This document shows positions 8,720 to 18,800 of a stretch of DNA of 36,547 nucleotides, in pieces. Both the position numbers and the translations under genes were made by a program. The stretch is from Blattamonas nauphoetae (Eukaryota; Preaxostyla; Oxymonadida). Where the stretch lies: NCBI GenBank assembly GCA_033064195.1, contig JARBJD010000527.1, positions 1-36,547 of the forward strand, given 5' to 3'. How positions within the stretch are numbered: the stretch's first letter is position 1; each line of letters begins with the position of its first letter. The notes beneath the pieces were generated by a model. The model made no database searches, had not been told where the DNA came from, and saw only the letters and a program-made list of their open reading frames with translations.

Positions 8720-11700
8720 TTATTCAATTATATAATCAGTTGCTTTCAATCCATGAATGAATGGAGGACACGATTCATTTTCAAGTACGATTGCTTTCAG
8801 ATGAATTCCACTGAGACTGAGTTTCTGTTGTTGTATTTTGGCTATCTCAAATCCATTGGGGTCCTCTTCGCTCACGATTCTTCTCGTCTGGAACGCATCA
8901 TTCTGATGCTTGAACCGTTTTACGGTGAAGTTCAAGGTGGTAGTCACAGTCTTCTCTCCATTAAGACATTTCACATAATCGTCACTTGTGATATTTGTTT
9001 TCTTTAGAGACACTCCTTTGATCTTACATTTCTCATCGAGAGTAACACTTGGGTGCAAGACAGATCATCTGTTCACCTTCCTTTTCAATTGCTAATCCCA
9101 ACAACTTCTTCTCATCATCAACTCCTTTTCAGGATTGGGGAACCATTCGTATTTGTGAGCATCATAGAATTCTTTGTCAGCAATCACGTGTTCAAATTGT
9201 TGATGAATTCCAGCGTCTGGATCTCCACTACTTGCCCAGTATGCAGAGTCAGTATCTCCCTCACAGAAGTGAATCTTGTTCATGTCTAGACACTTGTACA
9301 TGAAGTTGTAGATGAAACTCAGATACCAGAACTTGGCATTGTCGAGTGTGAACACTGCTTCTTGCAGACAAGTTTTACACGATGCTTTCTCTGTCTTCAA
9401 TCACGATGTAGTTGTCATCATTGATCTCTCTTGTCGCCACAAATCCTTTCATCATTTGTTTCAAGTATGTTCTCTTCTCATTGCAGATTGTGATTGAGTT
9501 GTACTTCTCAGTGTTCATTCCATCGTATCCGTAACTTCCATTCAAGTTCGTCTTACAGAATTGTTCCTTTCCCTTGTTTCCAACCTTCATTGCTTCTATT
9601 CTGTCATTCATGAATGAGGTCACAAATGGTTCAAATCCAGCATGTCTCGAAAGACCATCACACTCCGGACTTCGTCCACAATGAAGTGGCAATAGTCGAT
9701 GAGGAACCACAGATAGTATGTCGAAAAGAACATATACTGATCGTGAGTGCTCAAGAGTTGAGTCAGTTTTCTTTGTTTGTCATCAGTCTTCAATCCATGC
9801 TTCTTCATCAACGAATACGTCTTCTCCAATGTTCTCTTCTGTTGTATTGACCACAATGTTCCTGAAGATTGGTGGGAAGTTAATGAAATCATTAATATAT
9901 TTCTCATCTATGTGTCCTTTCAGTTCTGCAACGAACAATGTCTTCTGATTCTTGTTCTCGATGATCTTCCTGCATTCTTTATCTCCTGTTGCGGTGAATA
10001 AGCATCGTCCTGGCATGTACATTCTGTGATTCGTGTATGGATTGTTCTTGTTCTTGATCGATGAGAATGCACTTGGATAAAGTGAATTGAAATCAACACC
10101 GCAGACATGAGTCATTTTGTGTTCAGTATCTTTGGAGACAACTTTTCCATCTTCATATGTGAAGTGATTGATTGGAGTCACGTCTTTGATGTTCTGTCGA
10201 TGTTGAACATTCGATAATCCACCAGTCACTGCTGCTCTCAACTTGTGATATGTTTGCTCATGTGTCAGAGTCATTGGAAGAGATTTCCAGATGCAGTACT
10301 TCTTGAGTTGAATTCTCAATCTTGTGAGATGTTCATCTTTGTCTGACTTGTATGTGTTGCAGTAGTCACAGCAGATCTTCACGTTCTCTTTTGAATGTCC
10401 TTTCGAATTGTCGATTCGATCCAATGTTGGTCGTACTGCTTGTGAGAAGTGACTCTTGCAGATATAGCACACTCTTGCATTGTTGAACAAACCAGTCGTA
10501 GTCTGCTTCAGTGACATTTTATCAGTGCTGCGATGTGCTTTCTGGTCTTGAAAATGTATGATGCAACCTTGTACTTCCAGTACTGTTTGGTAATTTTATT
10601 GGACCGGATTGATCCACTCCATTGAAATCATCGTCAATATCAAAGTCCTTGTAGGCACGCATATTTGATTGCTGAAGCATTCGCTGACAATGAAAGATTG
10701 TGCAACATATCCACCTTGTATTGGAAGTTCAGATCAATGAGATTATCCAATGGTGCTATCATACATTCGACGTCTCTGATGTTGTAGAATTTCAGATATT
10801 CCCAACGGTTCTTGAATCCTTGTTTGTTCCAATCATCAAGGTAAAGTTTGTAATCTGTGTCTGACATTTCACTGTTGTTGAGACTGGAATAGAATTCATA
10901 TTTGGAGAATGGTTCGTGTTTGCTCAGCACTGCATCGTAGTCTGATGAATCAAATGATTCGTAAGCAAAGAATGATTTCTGAAGATTCGTTTTACCTCCA
11001 AAGCCTTCACTGCATTATCCAAAGTCATTGGTCCTGTGTATGACATCATGTCAATGAAGCGGAGCACCTGTTGTGTTTTCTCATGTCTGATCAGAACTTG
11101 TTTGTACTTCGTTGTTGATCCAAGGAAGCTCACCACTTTCCAATCCTTGTCAACGAGATCACGAAAGATGAGATTGATGTCGAATCTAGAACTGTTGAAT
11201 CCAATCACACTGACTTCATTTTGTGAGGGTATTTCCGGGTCTTCGTAGTAGTTGTCATCTCGAACAGTTTCTGCATATTTGAAGAGTGCTCTAATCCATT
11301 GCTTAACGAAGTCCTTTCCATCTCGAAGATCAAAGTAGATTGACTTCACTCCTGATTTTGTTTTGATTGCTGATGCAACTGAGAGAGGCTTCAAGTGAGA
11401 GATCAACTGTGTGTTGTCATCAGAGAATAAATTGTCAAGAATGAGATCTTCCATCGTTTCAAAATCATATGTGATGTAGTACTGTGTTGGTTTGAATTCA
11501 TCTTGTCTCTTGTGTGCCATCAGAAACTCAAATGTTCTATTGTTCAGAATGTGTGGAACATAAGGTCTTGGTGTTTTGTCAAGAGTGATCTTCTTCACAT
11601 GTTTTCCATCAAGTTCTTTACACTCTCTGAGATGCTTCTCGTAGTAAGTCTTGAAGTGAGAATCCTTGACTTGGAATCCTCTTGACTGACAATATGGACA

Positions 11701-13095
11701 GAGTTTGTATCCAGTGATTTTCTCAGGATCAACAATGAACATGACATGAACGAGAGTTGCAGTGAGTGGAATCATCAGAAGTGGGAGAACACGAGCATCA
11801 TCATTTTCGTTGACATACGATTGACTTAGGACATAGCGCTTCTTGTCTTCGTCAAATTCATAAATGTGAACTGTGATGTTGTGTCTAATCATTTCTTTCT
11901 CCAAATCACAAGCGATATCAAATCCAGGATAATTGCGTAAGTGTTCAGTAAGTTGATGTGGCTTCAGGTGAGTCAGATTCATTGATTCTGCGAACAATCT
12001 TTTTGCTTCAACGTTTCTCATATTAATCGATATCTTTTTCCCAGGCACTTCAGGAAGGGTGAGGAATGATAGTGCTTGAAAGAAGCAAATGTTGAACTCG
12101 GAATCAATGTATCGAACGTTTCTCGTTTTGATGTGTTCAGTGAGAATTGCATTTGCTTTTCCTGCGACTGGGAATCGATAGACTGCAACTTGAATTGAGT
12201 GGAATGCAATGTACATTGTCTTCGTATCCATCAGTGTTCTCTCTTGAGATTCTTTGATAAGATTGATTGCATACTTCGAATACTCATTGATGTCTCCTGA
12301 ACTTCTGATCACTGTTGGAAAGCTCTTCGATGTGTTCTCCAATTCTGGTCTGAAGTCTTTGTACGTTGTCTCATTACCATCTTTTCTCTCGACGATCTTT
12401 CCGAAGTCGATACTAATCTTGAATGGATGGTCTTTCTCTTTGTCGAACACTGCTTTGATGAATGTTGTGATTTCGTCAACGTTCTTCAGATGATTGTGGA
12501 AGTACAGTTGATATGGTTTTCCATTATTTTCAACCTTCTCGACTTCATTCTTTTTGAACTTCCTTCGTGCATTCATGAGACATTCATTGAATGCTGCTTT
12601 GTCACGTGGTTCAGCAAGCAATATGCATTCTTCAAATCCCTCAAATGTATACACTTCTCTTTTTTCCATTTGTTCGTTTTTCTTCTGAATGATTAACAGA
12701 TTCTTCATCCAATGATCCATCAGCTTCTCTTCAATTGATTTCAGTTTCCACGTCATTCTAAACACTTGCTTTTTCAGTTCATCTTTGTTCACTCTTGGAT
12801 TTGCTTTCATGTTCTCAACAATCATTCGGTGAGCGAGTCGATCTTCTGACGCCATCTGTTGTCGAAGTTTAACTTGTTCAATAAAATCTGGAATGAGATT
12901 GAGATCGAGATTCTTTGTTGGATGTGGAAACTCGAGATCTGTGTGTTGAAGCATATTCAGAAGAAATGAACGATGATGTTGATAATTTTTGCTGTCTGGA
13001 ATATACGTTCGACCATCAAGAAATTGAAATTGTGTGTTCGGAAAGAGGTCTCGAATTTCTTGAATTCTATTTTTGATTGGTTTTAGCAGTGTCAT
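8720..13095 (-). pseudogene. polB: Polinton protein-primed DNA polymerase B
   Basis: Large minus-strand gene for the family B polymerase that copies Polintons from a protein primer. It starts at the ATG at 13,093-13,095, 6 nt below a T-rich block. Domains in order: a helical N-terminus; a Cys/His module seen in Polinton polymerases (NICFFQAL at about residue 335, LVHVMFIVD at about 448); a zinc finger (CPYC at about 466, closing HLREC at about 488); 3'-5' exonuclease motifs ExoI (YDFETMED, ~11,465), ExoII (GFNSSRFDINL, ~11,200) and ExoIII (YNIRDVECMI, ~10,790). An HNH-like zinc module follows (CYIC to CDYCN, ~10,470-10,345). Then come polymerase motif A (GVDFNSLYPSAF, ~10,100), motif B (KTNLNGSYGYDG, ~9,550) and motif C (GDTDS, ~9,255). 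All core motifs are present. About 1,450 codons with about four or five breaks. Confidence 0.93.
10345..10470 (-). other. HNH-like zinc module inside the polymerase gene
   Basis: Between the exonuclease and palm motifs lies CYIC, then LDRIDNSKGHSKENV, then CCDYCN. The pattern C-x2-C ... DRIDN..GH...N ... C-x2-CN matches treble-clef HNH nucleases. Animal Polinton polymerases, as I recall them, have an endonuclease VII-like module (DHCH...CN) at the same place. This one has the DRIDNSKGH flavour typical of stand-alone HNH enzymes. Confidence 0.7.
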
Positions 13096-13101
13096 TTACT
13101 A

Positions 13102-13114
13102 CAAAATAAAAAAT
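13102..13114 (-). promoter_or_regulatory. T-rich upstream block of polB
   Basis: ATTTTTTATTTTG on the minus strand, 6 nt before the polymerase ATG. A second run (TTTTTTTATTTTTGG) lies 10 nt further up, inside the 43-bp gap to the preceding gene's stop. Confidence 0.6.
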
Positions 13115-13138
13115 CCAAAAATAAAAAAAGTTGAGCGT

Positions 13139-13528
13139 TTATTTCTGTTTTCTCTGATGGGGCTTTTTCTTAGCAGTCAGCCATGAATCAAGTCTAATTC
13201 TGAACACTTCACTTCCACCAATCTCTCGATATGTGAATGGAACCAGAACTTTAGTGTACTCACCGACGAGCTCACAATTGTATTTCTTCAGTTCATTTTC
13301 AACAAATGATTGAGTGTAGTGTCGACGTTTTGATAAGTGATGTCTGTTTCCTTGATTCCACAACTTTGGTTTTATTCTCCATTCAACTCCCTCATGAACA
13401 TACGTCACTGGCACATTATTTCTGACATACTCAGAGACTAGCGAACAGTTCTCTTCCTTCATCGATTCAATTAATGCTTGTTCTGAACATACTCGACGTC
13501 TTTCCTTGTACATCGCAGTTGGATTCAT
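13139..13528 (-). CDS. Polinton protein with two ENC-xLV-EY repeat units
   Basis: Intact minus-strand frame of about 129 codons. I choose the ATG at 13,526-13,528 (MNPTAMYKERRRV), just below the T-rich block. The protein has two copies of a roughly 50-residue unit: EENCSLVSEYVRNNVPVTY..EGVEWRIKPKLW and KYNCELVGEYTKVLVPFTY..EVFRIRLDSW, each followed by a basic His-rich linker. The unit recalls the 'eY.n..t.v.....g..w' repeats often found next to phage and viral HNH nucleases, which bind DNA. That link is inference. A paralogue lies at 15,235-15,827. It lies directly upstream of polB in the same direction, 43 bp away. Confidence 0.6.
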   Translation of the reverse strand: MNPTAMYKERRRVCSEQALIESMKEENCSLVSEYVRNNVPVTYVHEGVEWRIKPKLWNQGNRHHLSKRRHYTQSFVENELKKYNCELVGEYTKVLVPFTYREIGGSEVFRIRLDSWLTAKKKPHQRKQK

Positions 13529-13535
13529 TTCATAC

Positions 13536-13562
13536 AAATTAAAAAAACCAAAAATATATTTT
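13536..13562 (-). promoter_or_regulatory. T-rich upstream block of the 13139-13528 gene
   Basis: On the minus strand a TATATTTTTGG part precedes TTTTTTTAATTTG, 7 nt before the ATG. The TATATTTTTGG part is shared with the 5401-5449 intergenic stretch. Confidence 0.55.
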
Positions 13563-15234
13563 CTTTCGTTGTTTTCTCAGTTTTGGATTTTTCGTTGAAA
13601 TCGAGGATCAACGGGTTCGATCACTCATTTCTCACAAGTGATAGTTTCGTTCTGATTCGTCGCGATTCTGATTCTCTGGAACTGTAGGATCATCATGGTA
13701 TGCTCCGTTTTTTGAAGATTCCGGACTTTTGCAGAGATATTTGAGGTTTCACAACCAGGTCCAGATCTCGGTAAAAGTATGCATTCTTCATCATTTCACT
13801 CTCATTTTCTTCTTGTTTTAGACTTGTTTTAACTGTTTATGGTTGAATTGTCACTTCATTTTCACTAGTTATTGTTTCATTTTTGACCTCATTTCAGTCT
13901 TCATTTTTTCGTTGTTTATCCATAATATCCACTTCATTCATGTTTCTTTCTCTGTAACTTTTTCTCAAATACAACACACTAATTCTCGTTTACTGAGTTT
14001 TCCGGACTTTTGCAGAGATCCGCCATTCAACGGCTCACTTCATATCTCGGTATTTTTCCGGAAAATCCAACATTTCACGTACTTTTTTGAGCACTTTTTG
14101 TTGTTTTTAAGAGAGAAAAACCGGAACACAGACCTAATTTTCACTATTGGTGCCATATTTCACACCGTTTTCACGATCGTCAATTTCCCTCTCAGTTTCA
14201 TACTTGCCCGTTTCGTTCATGCTTGTTTCGCTTTCTTTTACTCTGTTTTTGTGAAAAAGTTGATGAAAAGTTGACTAAAATGATGTGCTAGTGAAGTGAG
14301 AACGGCCCACAAAATGGAAGTGATATGAGAAAAATGGAGAGGAATGGTGAAGAGATCAAATGTGAAATGGGGAGAGAAAGTGATGAAATGAAAGGGACTA
14401 CAGTCGGTTTTGAAGTGACAAAAACGGTCAAAAGTTGAGAAGTGAAAACATGAAAAAGTGACTTTATGGGAGAACTATCCGACAAAATCTCCTCAAAATT
14501 TGAGCACACCTTACTCATACCGTGAGAAAGAAGGATTTGTGACGAAATTCAGATCAAAAAATCCATAGTGTCAAAATGTTGGTGCAAGTGTGTCGTCAGA
14601 GGTGTGATCGAAGAACCGACCCTCCAGAGAGAACTATAGGTGATGTACAACCAGAATTCTCAAAAAAGCGTCGCTTGAGTGCGATTGTGAAGTGGTTGAC
14701 GTGAAATCAATGAGAAATGAAAATTGACAAAAAATTGTGAAAACGATCGTGTGTCGAGGATCGTCAGAACCGAATGACGCGAATACCTGTCCACTATCGA
14801 TTTGTCATGTTTTGAGACCATCAGAGGGCGAAAAGTGACGTGTAGGAGAAGAGCGAGACGTCACTTTCTCCTCCTTAAAAATTTTGTCATTTTCAAAATA
14901 TGTTGTGGGGTCGGATCAAACTTTTTTTTCAAAAGTGCTTTTTTCCTAAAATTTCACCTATCAACATCAATTTCGTAATTTTAGAACGTGTTTGAACACA
15001 ATTTGAGACATAAAGGTGTTCATAGTGGCGAAATCTGAACATCGACTTTTTCGTCACTTTTTGGACCTAAGTTCGGTACACAGTTCGACGAATTCCCAAC
15101 CGATTTTGATCAGGATTGTCTTGATCGATGACCGACAGTGTCCCCGAGATTTTAGAATTTTTTGCAGAATTTTTCGAAATGGTTCTCACATTGGATTTCA
15201 TTGATTTGTGGTCAAAAATAGATTTTCAGTAGTT
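13563..15234. other. 1.7-kb gene-free stretch between the two repeat-protein genes
   Basis: I recognise no coding sequence here on either strand; the open frames are short and of biased composition. The left part is T-rich on the plus strand and the rest is unremarkable. A 19-nt word, TCCGGACTTTTGCAGAGAT, occurs at 13,720-13,738 and again at 14,001-14,019, each followed 20-30 nt later by ATCTCGGTA. It may be an insertion or remnant that separated two once-adjacent paralogous genes. Confidence 0.4.
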
Positions 15235-15827
15235 TCAAGACCTTTCATGGTACTTTTTCAAGTGAGGACGGTCTCCAAAATACAACCAATTGTCCAAGCG
15301 AACGTAAAACTCATTCTTTGTTCGTAAATCGCGATATTTGAATGGCTCAAGTACCTTTGTGTATGTTCCAATGAGTTCACAATTCTCTTTTTTCAATTCA
15401 TTTTCAACAAACGATTGTGTGTATCGTTTTCGTTGACAATTATGAGCTCGATATCCCTTCATCCATTTCGATGGAATCACTTTCCATTCGACTCCTTCGT
15501 ACCGGTATGTGACAAGTGAATCAGCATACTTGTATTCAGAAATGAGTTCACAATTTTCGTTTTCATTGACTCGAGAAACTTTGCTTTCGTGCAACAATTG
15601 GATACTTGAATGTATCTCTGGCGATTCGTGTGTGGTCTAGATCCTTTGACAAAACGCTGTAAGTACACTCGATAAATGTCATCTGGTTTATCTTCGTGAT
15701 AATATTCGAAAGTGCTCGATGTGAGATATGTTGTTCCTTGTCGATTGAGAGTTGGTGGAACTTTCATCTTCAAATTTTCTTTGTCCAATATTTCCTGTAG
15801 TTGATTTGGTGTTAATACGCAACTCAT
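15235..15827 (-). pseudogene. paralogue of the ENC-xLV-EY repeat gene
   Basis: Minus-strand gene with start at the ATG at 15,825-15,827 (MSCVLTPNQLQEILDKENLK), placed by the T-rich block just upstream. The C-terminal 110 residues align closely with the 13,139-13,528 protein: ENCELISEY ... EGVEW ... RYTQSFVENELKKENCELIG ... FYVRLDNWL. The N-terminal part holds one further, more divergent unit (FEYYHEDKPDDIYRVYLQRF). It has about one break. It is the last recognised gene of the Polinton on this side. Confidence 0.55.
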
Positions 15828-15832
15828 TTTAT

Positions 15833-15858
15833 CCAAATTAAAAAATTGAATAAAAAAA
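15833..15858 (-). promoter_or_regulatory. T-rich upstream block of the 15235-15827 gene
   Basis: TTTTTTTATTCAA followed by TTTTTTAATTTGG on the minus strand, ending 5 nt before the ATG. Same layout as at 13,536-13,562. Confidence 0.5.
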
Positions 15859-16086
15859 GAAATCGACTTTGTTTTTGGAAAGTACTCAAAAAAAGCTTCA
15901 AAAAGGACACTTTTCACGAGGTCCTTTTTTGGTCATTATTTTTAGAATTTAGGCCAAATATTGATGTCATCAAAATGTCATAAATTCCTTTTAATACAAG
16001 ATTCAAAATTGGTCAATCGGCGTTGACTTTTAGTTTTGATTTCAATGACAATTTCAGATTGGTTCTCTATTCGCTTCTATAACTAC

Positions 16087-16608
16087 TCAAACATTCAGCG
16101 ATCCTTTGATGGCGAGGTGAATATCCCAGAGATGAGAATAGTCATTGCAAGTTGGACGAAAACTTGCCAATGTGACCTGAATTTGAGTAGTGATCAAATG
16201 CTGCAAATGCTGATGATGTTTGATATTGTTCCAAATAAACTTGTTCAATAGTATCTTGAAGGGATCGGAGTTGTCTCGATAGCAAGAGAGCCTATGACGA
16301 CTTGGGATCAGTAATTGGGCAAGGTCGACACAAGGTTGATTGATATGTAAGAGGACCAGCTCATGAGTTGGTCGAGCGTCTTTGACAACAAGTATGTCGC
16401 AAGTGTTTTGAGATGGCCGAGAAATTCTGACATACGGTTTCACGTGAAGTTCTCGAGATGGCCGACGAATTTTGACAACAGGTTTGTCGTAGTCAGAGAA
16501 ACAAAAGTTAGAAGGGAGGTTGGGTAGGTTGATCACATCAATTACACAAGGTAGTTCCCACATGGTTCCATCAAGATTGATGGGTCCAAACAAACCATTT
16601 TGGTCCAA
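16087..16608 (-). CDS. mirror copy of the 20355-20915 open frame, truncated
   Basis: Identical to the first 173 codons of the plus-strand frame at 20,355-20,915. It ends at the outer edge of the left palindrome arm, so it lacks the last 13 codons of that copy and meets a stop in the flank. See that entry for the internal RPS repeats. Confidence 0.28.
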   Translation of the reverse strand: MDQNGLFGPINLDGTMWELPCVIDVINLPNLPSNFCFSDYDKPVVKIRRPSRELHVKPYVRISRPSQNTCDILVVKDARPTHELVLLHINQPCVDLAQLLIPSRHRLSCYRDNSDPFKILLNKFIWNNIKHHQHLQHLITTQIQVTLASFRPTCNDYSHLWDIHLAIKGSLNV

Positions 16609-17726
16609 CCAAGAAAAACTATAAAATTTGAGATTTCAATTCCATGGGGAATCGGAGAAATCGTCAAAAAACTGTATGTAGTAGGAATACATTCTTCCAA
16701 ACTTTCTGAGCTCAAATCTCCACAATCAGAGATCCGTTTTCAACCAAATAAAAAGTATGTCTATCGTGAATATATCGAAAAAAAGACTCGCAAAAACATC
16801 AACATGTTTTTCCTAAAAAGTTTTTTGTCGAGAAAAATTGCGTTTTTTCGTATCTTCCAGAATACCCATAGTTTTTTTTTAATTTTTTCAAAATATTCGT
16901 TTCACCAAAAAACGTATCTGTGGTTCATTTCATCCAAATCAGTTCACAGATTGTTGAGATATGACTAACACCCATTTAGAAAAGAGACCAAAACGAGGTA
17001 TTTTGAGGATTTCTCGAATTCCTCAAATAGGAAATTACTCAAATTTATTTTTTTTCTTAGTTTGACCATCACGGATTGTTTGGACCCCAGGTTCCGGGTT
17101 GCTGACACTGACTGGGTTAAGACATTTCTATAAGAGTAAATTGAAAAGGTACACCAATGAAATCGACAAAGAAATGACACCCTCGAAGGTTTTGGTATCA
17201 TGATCGATACTGTTCGTCATTTATTGTTCTTCATCACTTCAGACTTGTTCGATGAATAAGAGTTCTACTCGCATTTAGAGGTAAAAAGGAGGAATAAACC
17301 GGAGAAAAAACATCAGATGAGCCAGATTGATTCATCATTGGAGATTCTCCAAGTCACACTGAGAAAAAGCTTCAACCTTCTGGGAATTCAACTACACTCA
17401 CGACACCAGGTGACACTCCGATTGAAAAGCTTCAACTACTTCGACAGTCTCTTGCCACTCTAGAAGCCACACAAATCGGTCATGATCTATTTACTGAAGT
17501 TGGGGACAAGCTAAGAGCAGTCTGGCCTCGCCAATGGAATTTGCACTTCAGGTTAGTCAAAGGGGAAGATGTTACTGCAGTTGGTTCGAATGCCGCTCAT
17601 CTGACGATTAGAATGGATCTAAATTTGGATGCTGACAGTTTAGCGATGCAACACACGTTTGTAAAACAAAATCCATACGAAACGTAGGACTTCTTCCAAG
17701 TTGTCTATCCACTTTCCGTAACACTT
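16088..17726. repeat. left arm of 1,639-bp palindrome
   Basis: Inverted copy of 19,237-20,875. Paired positions sum to 36,963 at both ends, so the arms have equal length and no net indels. Three open frames are identical in both arms. I found a single mismatch (17,717 against 19,246). Homology stops sharply at 16,088/20,875 on the outside and 17,726/19,237 on the inside. Confidence 0.95.
16582..17088. mobile_element. family A non-autonomous element (copy A1, left arm)
   Basis: About 507 bp with imperfect inverted ends: GGGTCCAAACAA at 16,582 and TTGTTTGGACCC at 17,088. A second inner block (GGTCCAACCAAGAAAAA against TTTTTCTTAGTTTGACC) follows. The interior shares words with A2-A4, such as ATCCGTTTTCAACC, TTCACCAAAAAACG and GAGGTATTTTGAGGATTTCT. 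No coding capacity is evident. Confidence 0.6.
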
Positions 17727-17819
17727 GGCCATGAGCTTGGTCACGTTCTTCAATTATTGGAATCCACTTCACAGACAAGCGACAAATCTCCGCCACAACG
17801 GAGTATTGAAGGCCAAACA
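17331..17819 (+). pseudogene. open frame with HExxH motif crossing the left palindrome-arm edge
   Basis: One reading frame is open from 17,331 to 17,684, closed by a TAG at 17,685, and open again to a TAA at 17,820. The composition is protein-like (GDTPIEKLQLLRQSLATLEA; DKLRAVWPRQWNLHFRLVKG). Past the TAG comes VTLGHELGHVLQLLE, with HELGH at 17,730-17,744. HExxH is the zinc-binding signature of metallopeptidases, but five residues can arise by chance and I recognise no peptidase domain around it. There is no ATG near the start. The first 395 nt lie in the palindrome arm, whereas HELGH lies just outside, so only one copy of it exists. Could be a degenerate host gene. Confidence 0.3.
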
Positions 17820-17829
17820 TAAAACGTAG

Positions 17830-18076
17830 CAATGGTTTGGTCACACCCCGTACAATGAAATGATCTGAATGGTAGATACAGTTTCTTCAGCAACAAAATA
17901 ACTTTTTTTGGGGTTTATTTATCGATTCATTTATGCTACAGATGCCTTTTCTAATAGTACCCTCAAAAACCCGCGCAGAGTCACAAAAACGAATGAGCAA
18001 AAATGTGTTGTTTCTCAGTTCTCGAAAAAGCACGTTGGAAACTGCCACAATAAACGGACCAATATGTTCAGACATC
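17830..18076. other. repeat fragment related to 21290-21430
   Basis: Contains GTTTCTCAGTTCTCGAAAAAGCAC and AGTACCCTCAAAAA, whose counterparts occur at about 21,310-21,425 (the latter in inverted orientation). It is therefore another dispersed repeat, not a gene. Boundaries are unclear. Confidence 0.4.
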
Positions 18077-18800
18077 TCAAACAGATGAAAAACGAGTTTT
18101 TATCCCTTCAATATGTCTGAGTGTGTGGCTGAGGCGGTGCTTGATCGCAATGTGTCGTTTTGTTGGGATGGTATGAGTGCTTCGACAGCAGCCCGTGTGA
18201 TTGTGGCGGAGCCGCTGATCGCAGAGGGGGCACTTGGGTTTACCATCTGAGAAGATTGAGGCACGGTCTGTTGTCGACTCGATTGCTCTTAGCAGAGACT
18301 CTGCTGCCAACGTGGAAGCTGGCGGTTTGAGGAGGCGGTTTTCGACTGACGTTTGGTAAGTCACGTCATTGAGAGTGTGGAAACGATGTGCTGCTCGCGT
18401 TGTGATCCATCCGTGGTTGGAGCTCGCGCAAACAGATTCATGAACGAGTTTCTGTCAGTCGTTGAGGAGAGTTCGGGCGCGGAGGACCTTCTCTTTGGTC
18501 GCGAGGACGATCATCTCTCGTCTTCCGTTGATTCCCGCTGAAATTTGGTCGAGTGGCATCGCTGCTGTGATTCTTTGTGCAAGATGGCTGATGCCAAAGG
18601 TGTTGGCCAGCCATTTGTCATCCCACGAGACGATGGGGGCGTCAGGTCATACTCCTTCCCACAGATCGGGATGGAAGGTTGTGTACGTCGTGATCAATGA
18701 GGGGAGCATGATATCCGAGAGGGATGGGATGCCTAGGCCTCCTTCCTTCACCGGCAACTGGATGAGGATCCAGGGATCTTTTCCACCAACCAAGGCCCAC
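18077..18800 (-). pseudogene. LINE fragment (third copy of the window's LINE family)
   Basis: Minus-strand fragment, truncated at both ends. Its upstream part translates to ILIQLPVKEGGLGIPSLSDI and LPSLITTYTTFHPDLWEG, matching FLIHLPIKEGGLGIPSF and LPSLICSHASLHPEMWEA of the 34-36.5 kb LINE. Its downstream part (18,077-18,364) holds CPLCDQRLRHNHTGCCRS and then HIAIKHRLSHTLRHIEG, the zinc-knuckle region that follows the reverse transcriptase. Several stops and frame changes are present. It is more divergent from the other two copies than they are from each other, so it is an older insertion or a different subfamily. It sits in the loop of the palindrome. Confidence 0.7.

Larger units (their letters stand above)
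1..15920. mobile_element. Polinton (Maverick) element, decayed, left end outside window
   Basis: The region combines the diagnostic Polinton gene set: a protein-primed family B DNA polymerase (8720-13095), a retroviral-type integrase (6733-8071) and an FtsK/HerA-type packaging ATPase (5450-6278). Several small unassigned genes accompany them. Genes are packed with gaps of tens of bases and share one T-rich upstream block. No capsid or protease gene was recognised in the window; a major capsid gene may lie left of position 1. The right limit is a minimum, set by the last gene with the shared block. I found no terminal inverted repeat because the other end is absent. The element is broken, with roughly a dozen breaks spread over most long genes, and carries a pogo insertion. 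It is a fossil, old enough for many small lesions but still readable. Confidence 0.88.

Noticed and set aside
13843-14274. 143-codon plus-strand Phe-rich frame
   Set aside because: Low-complexity T-rich sequence with no start context, no domain and no neighbours in that direction.
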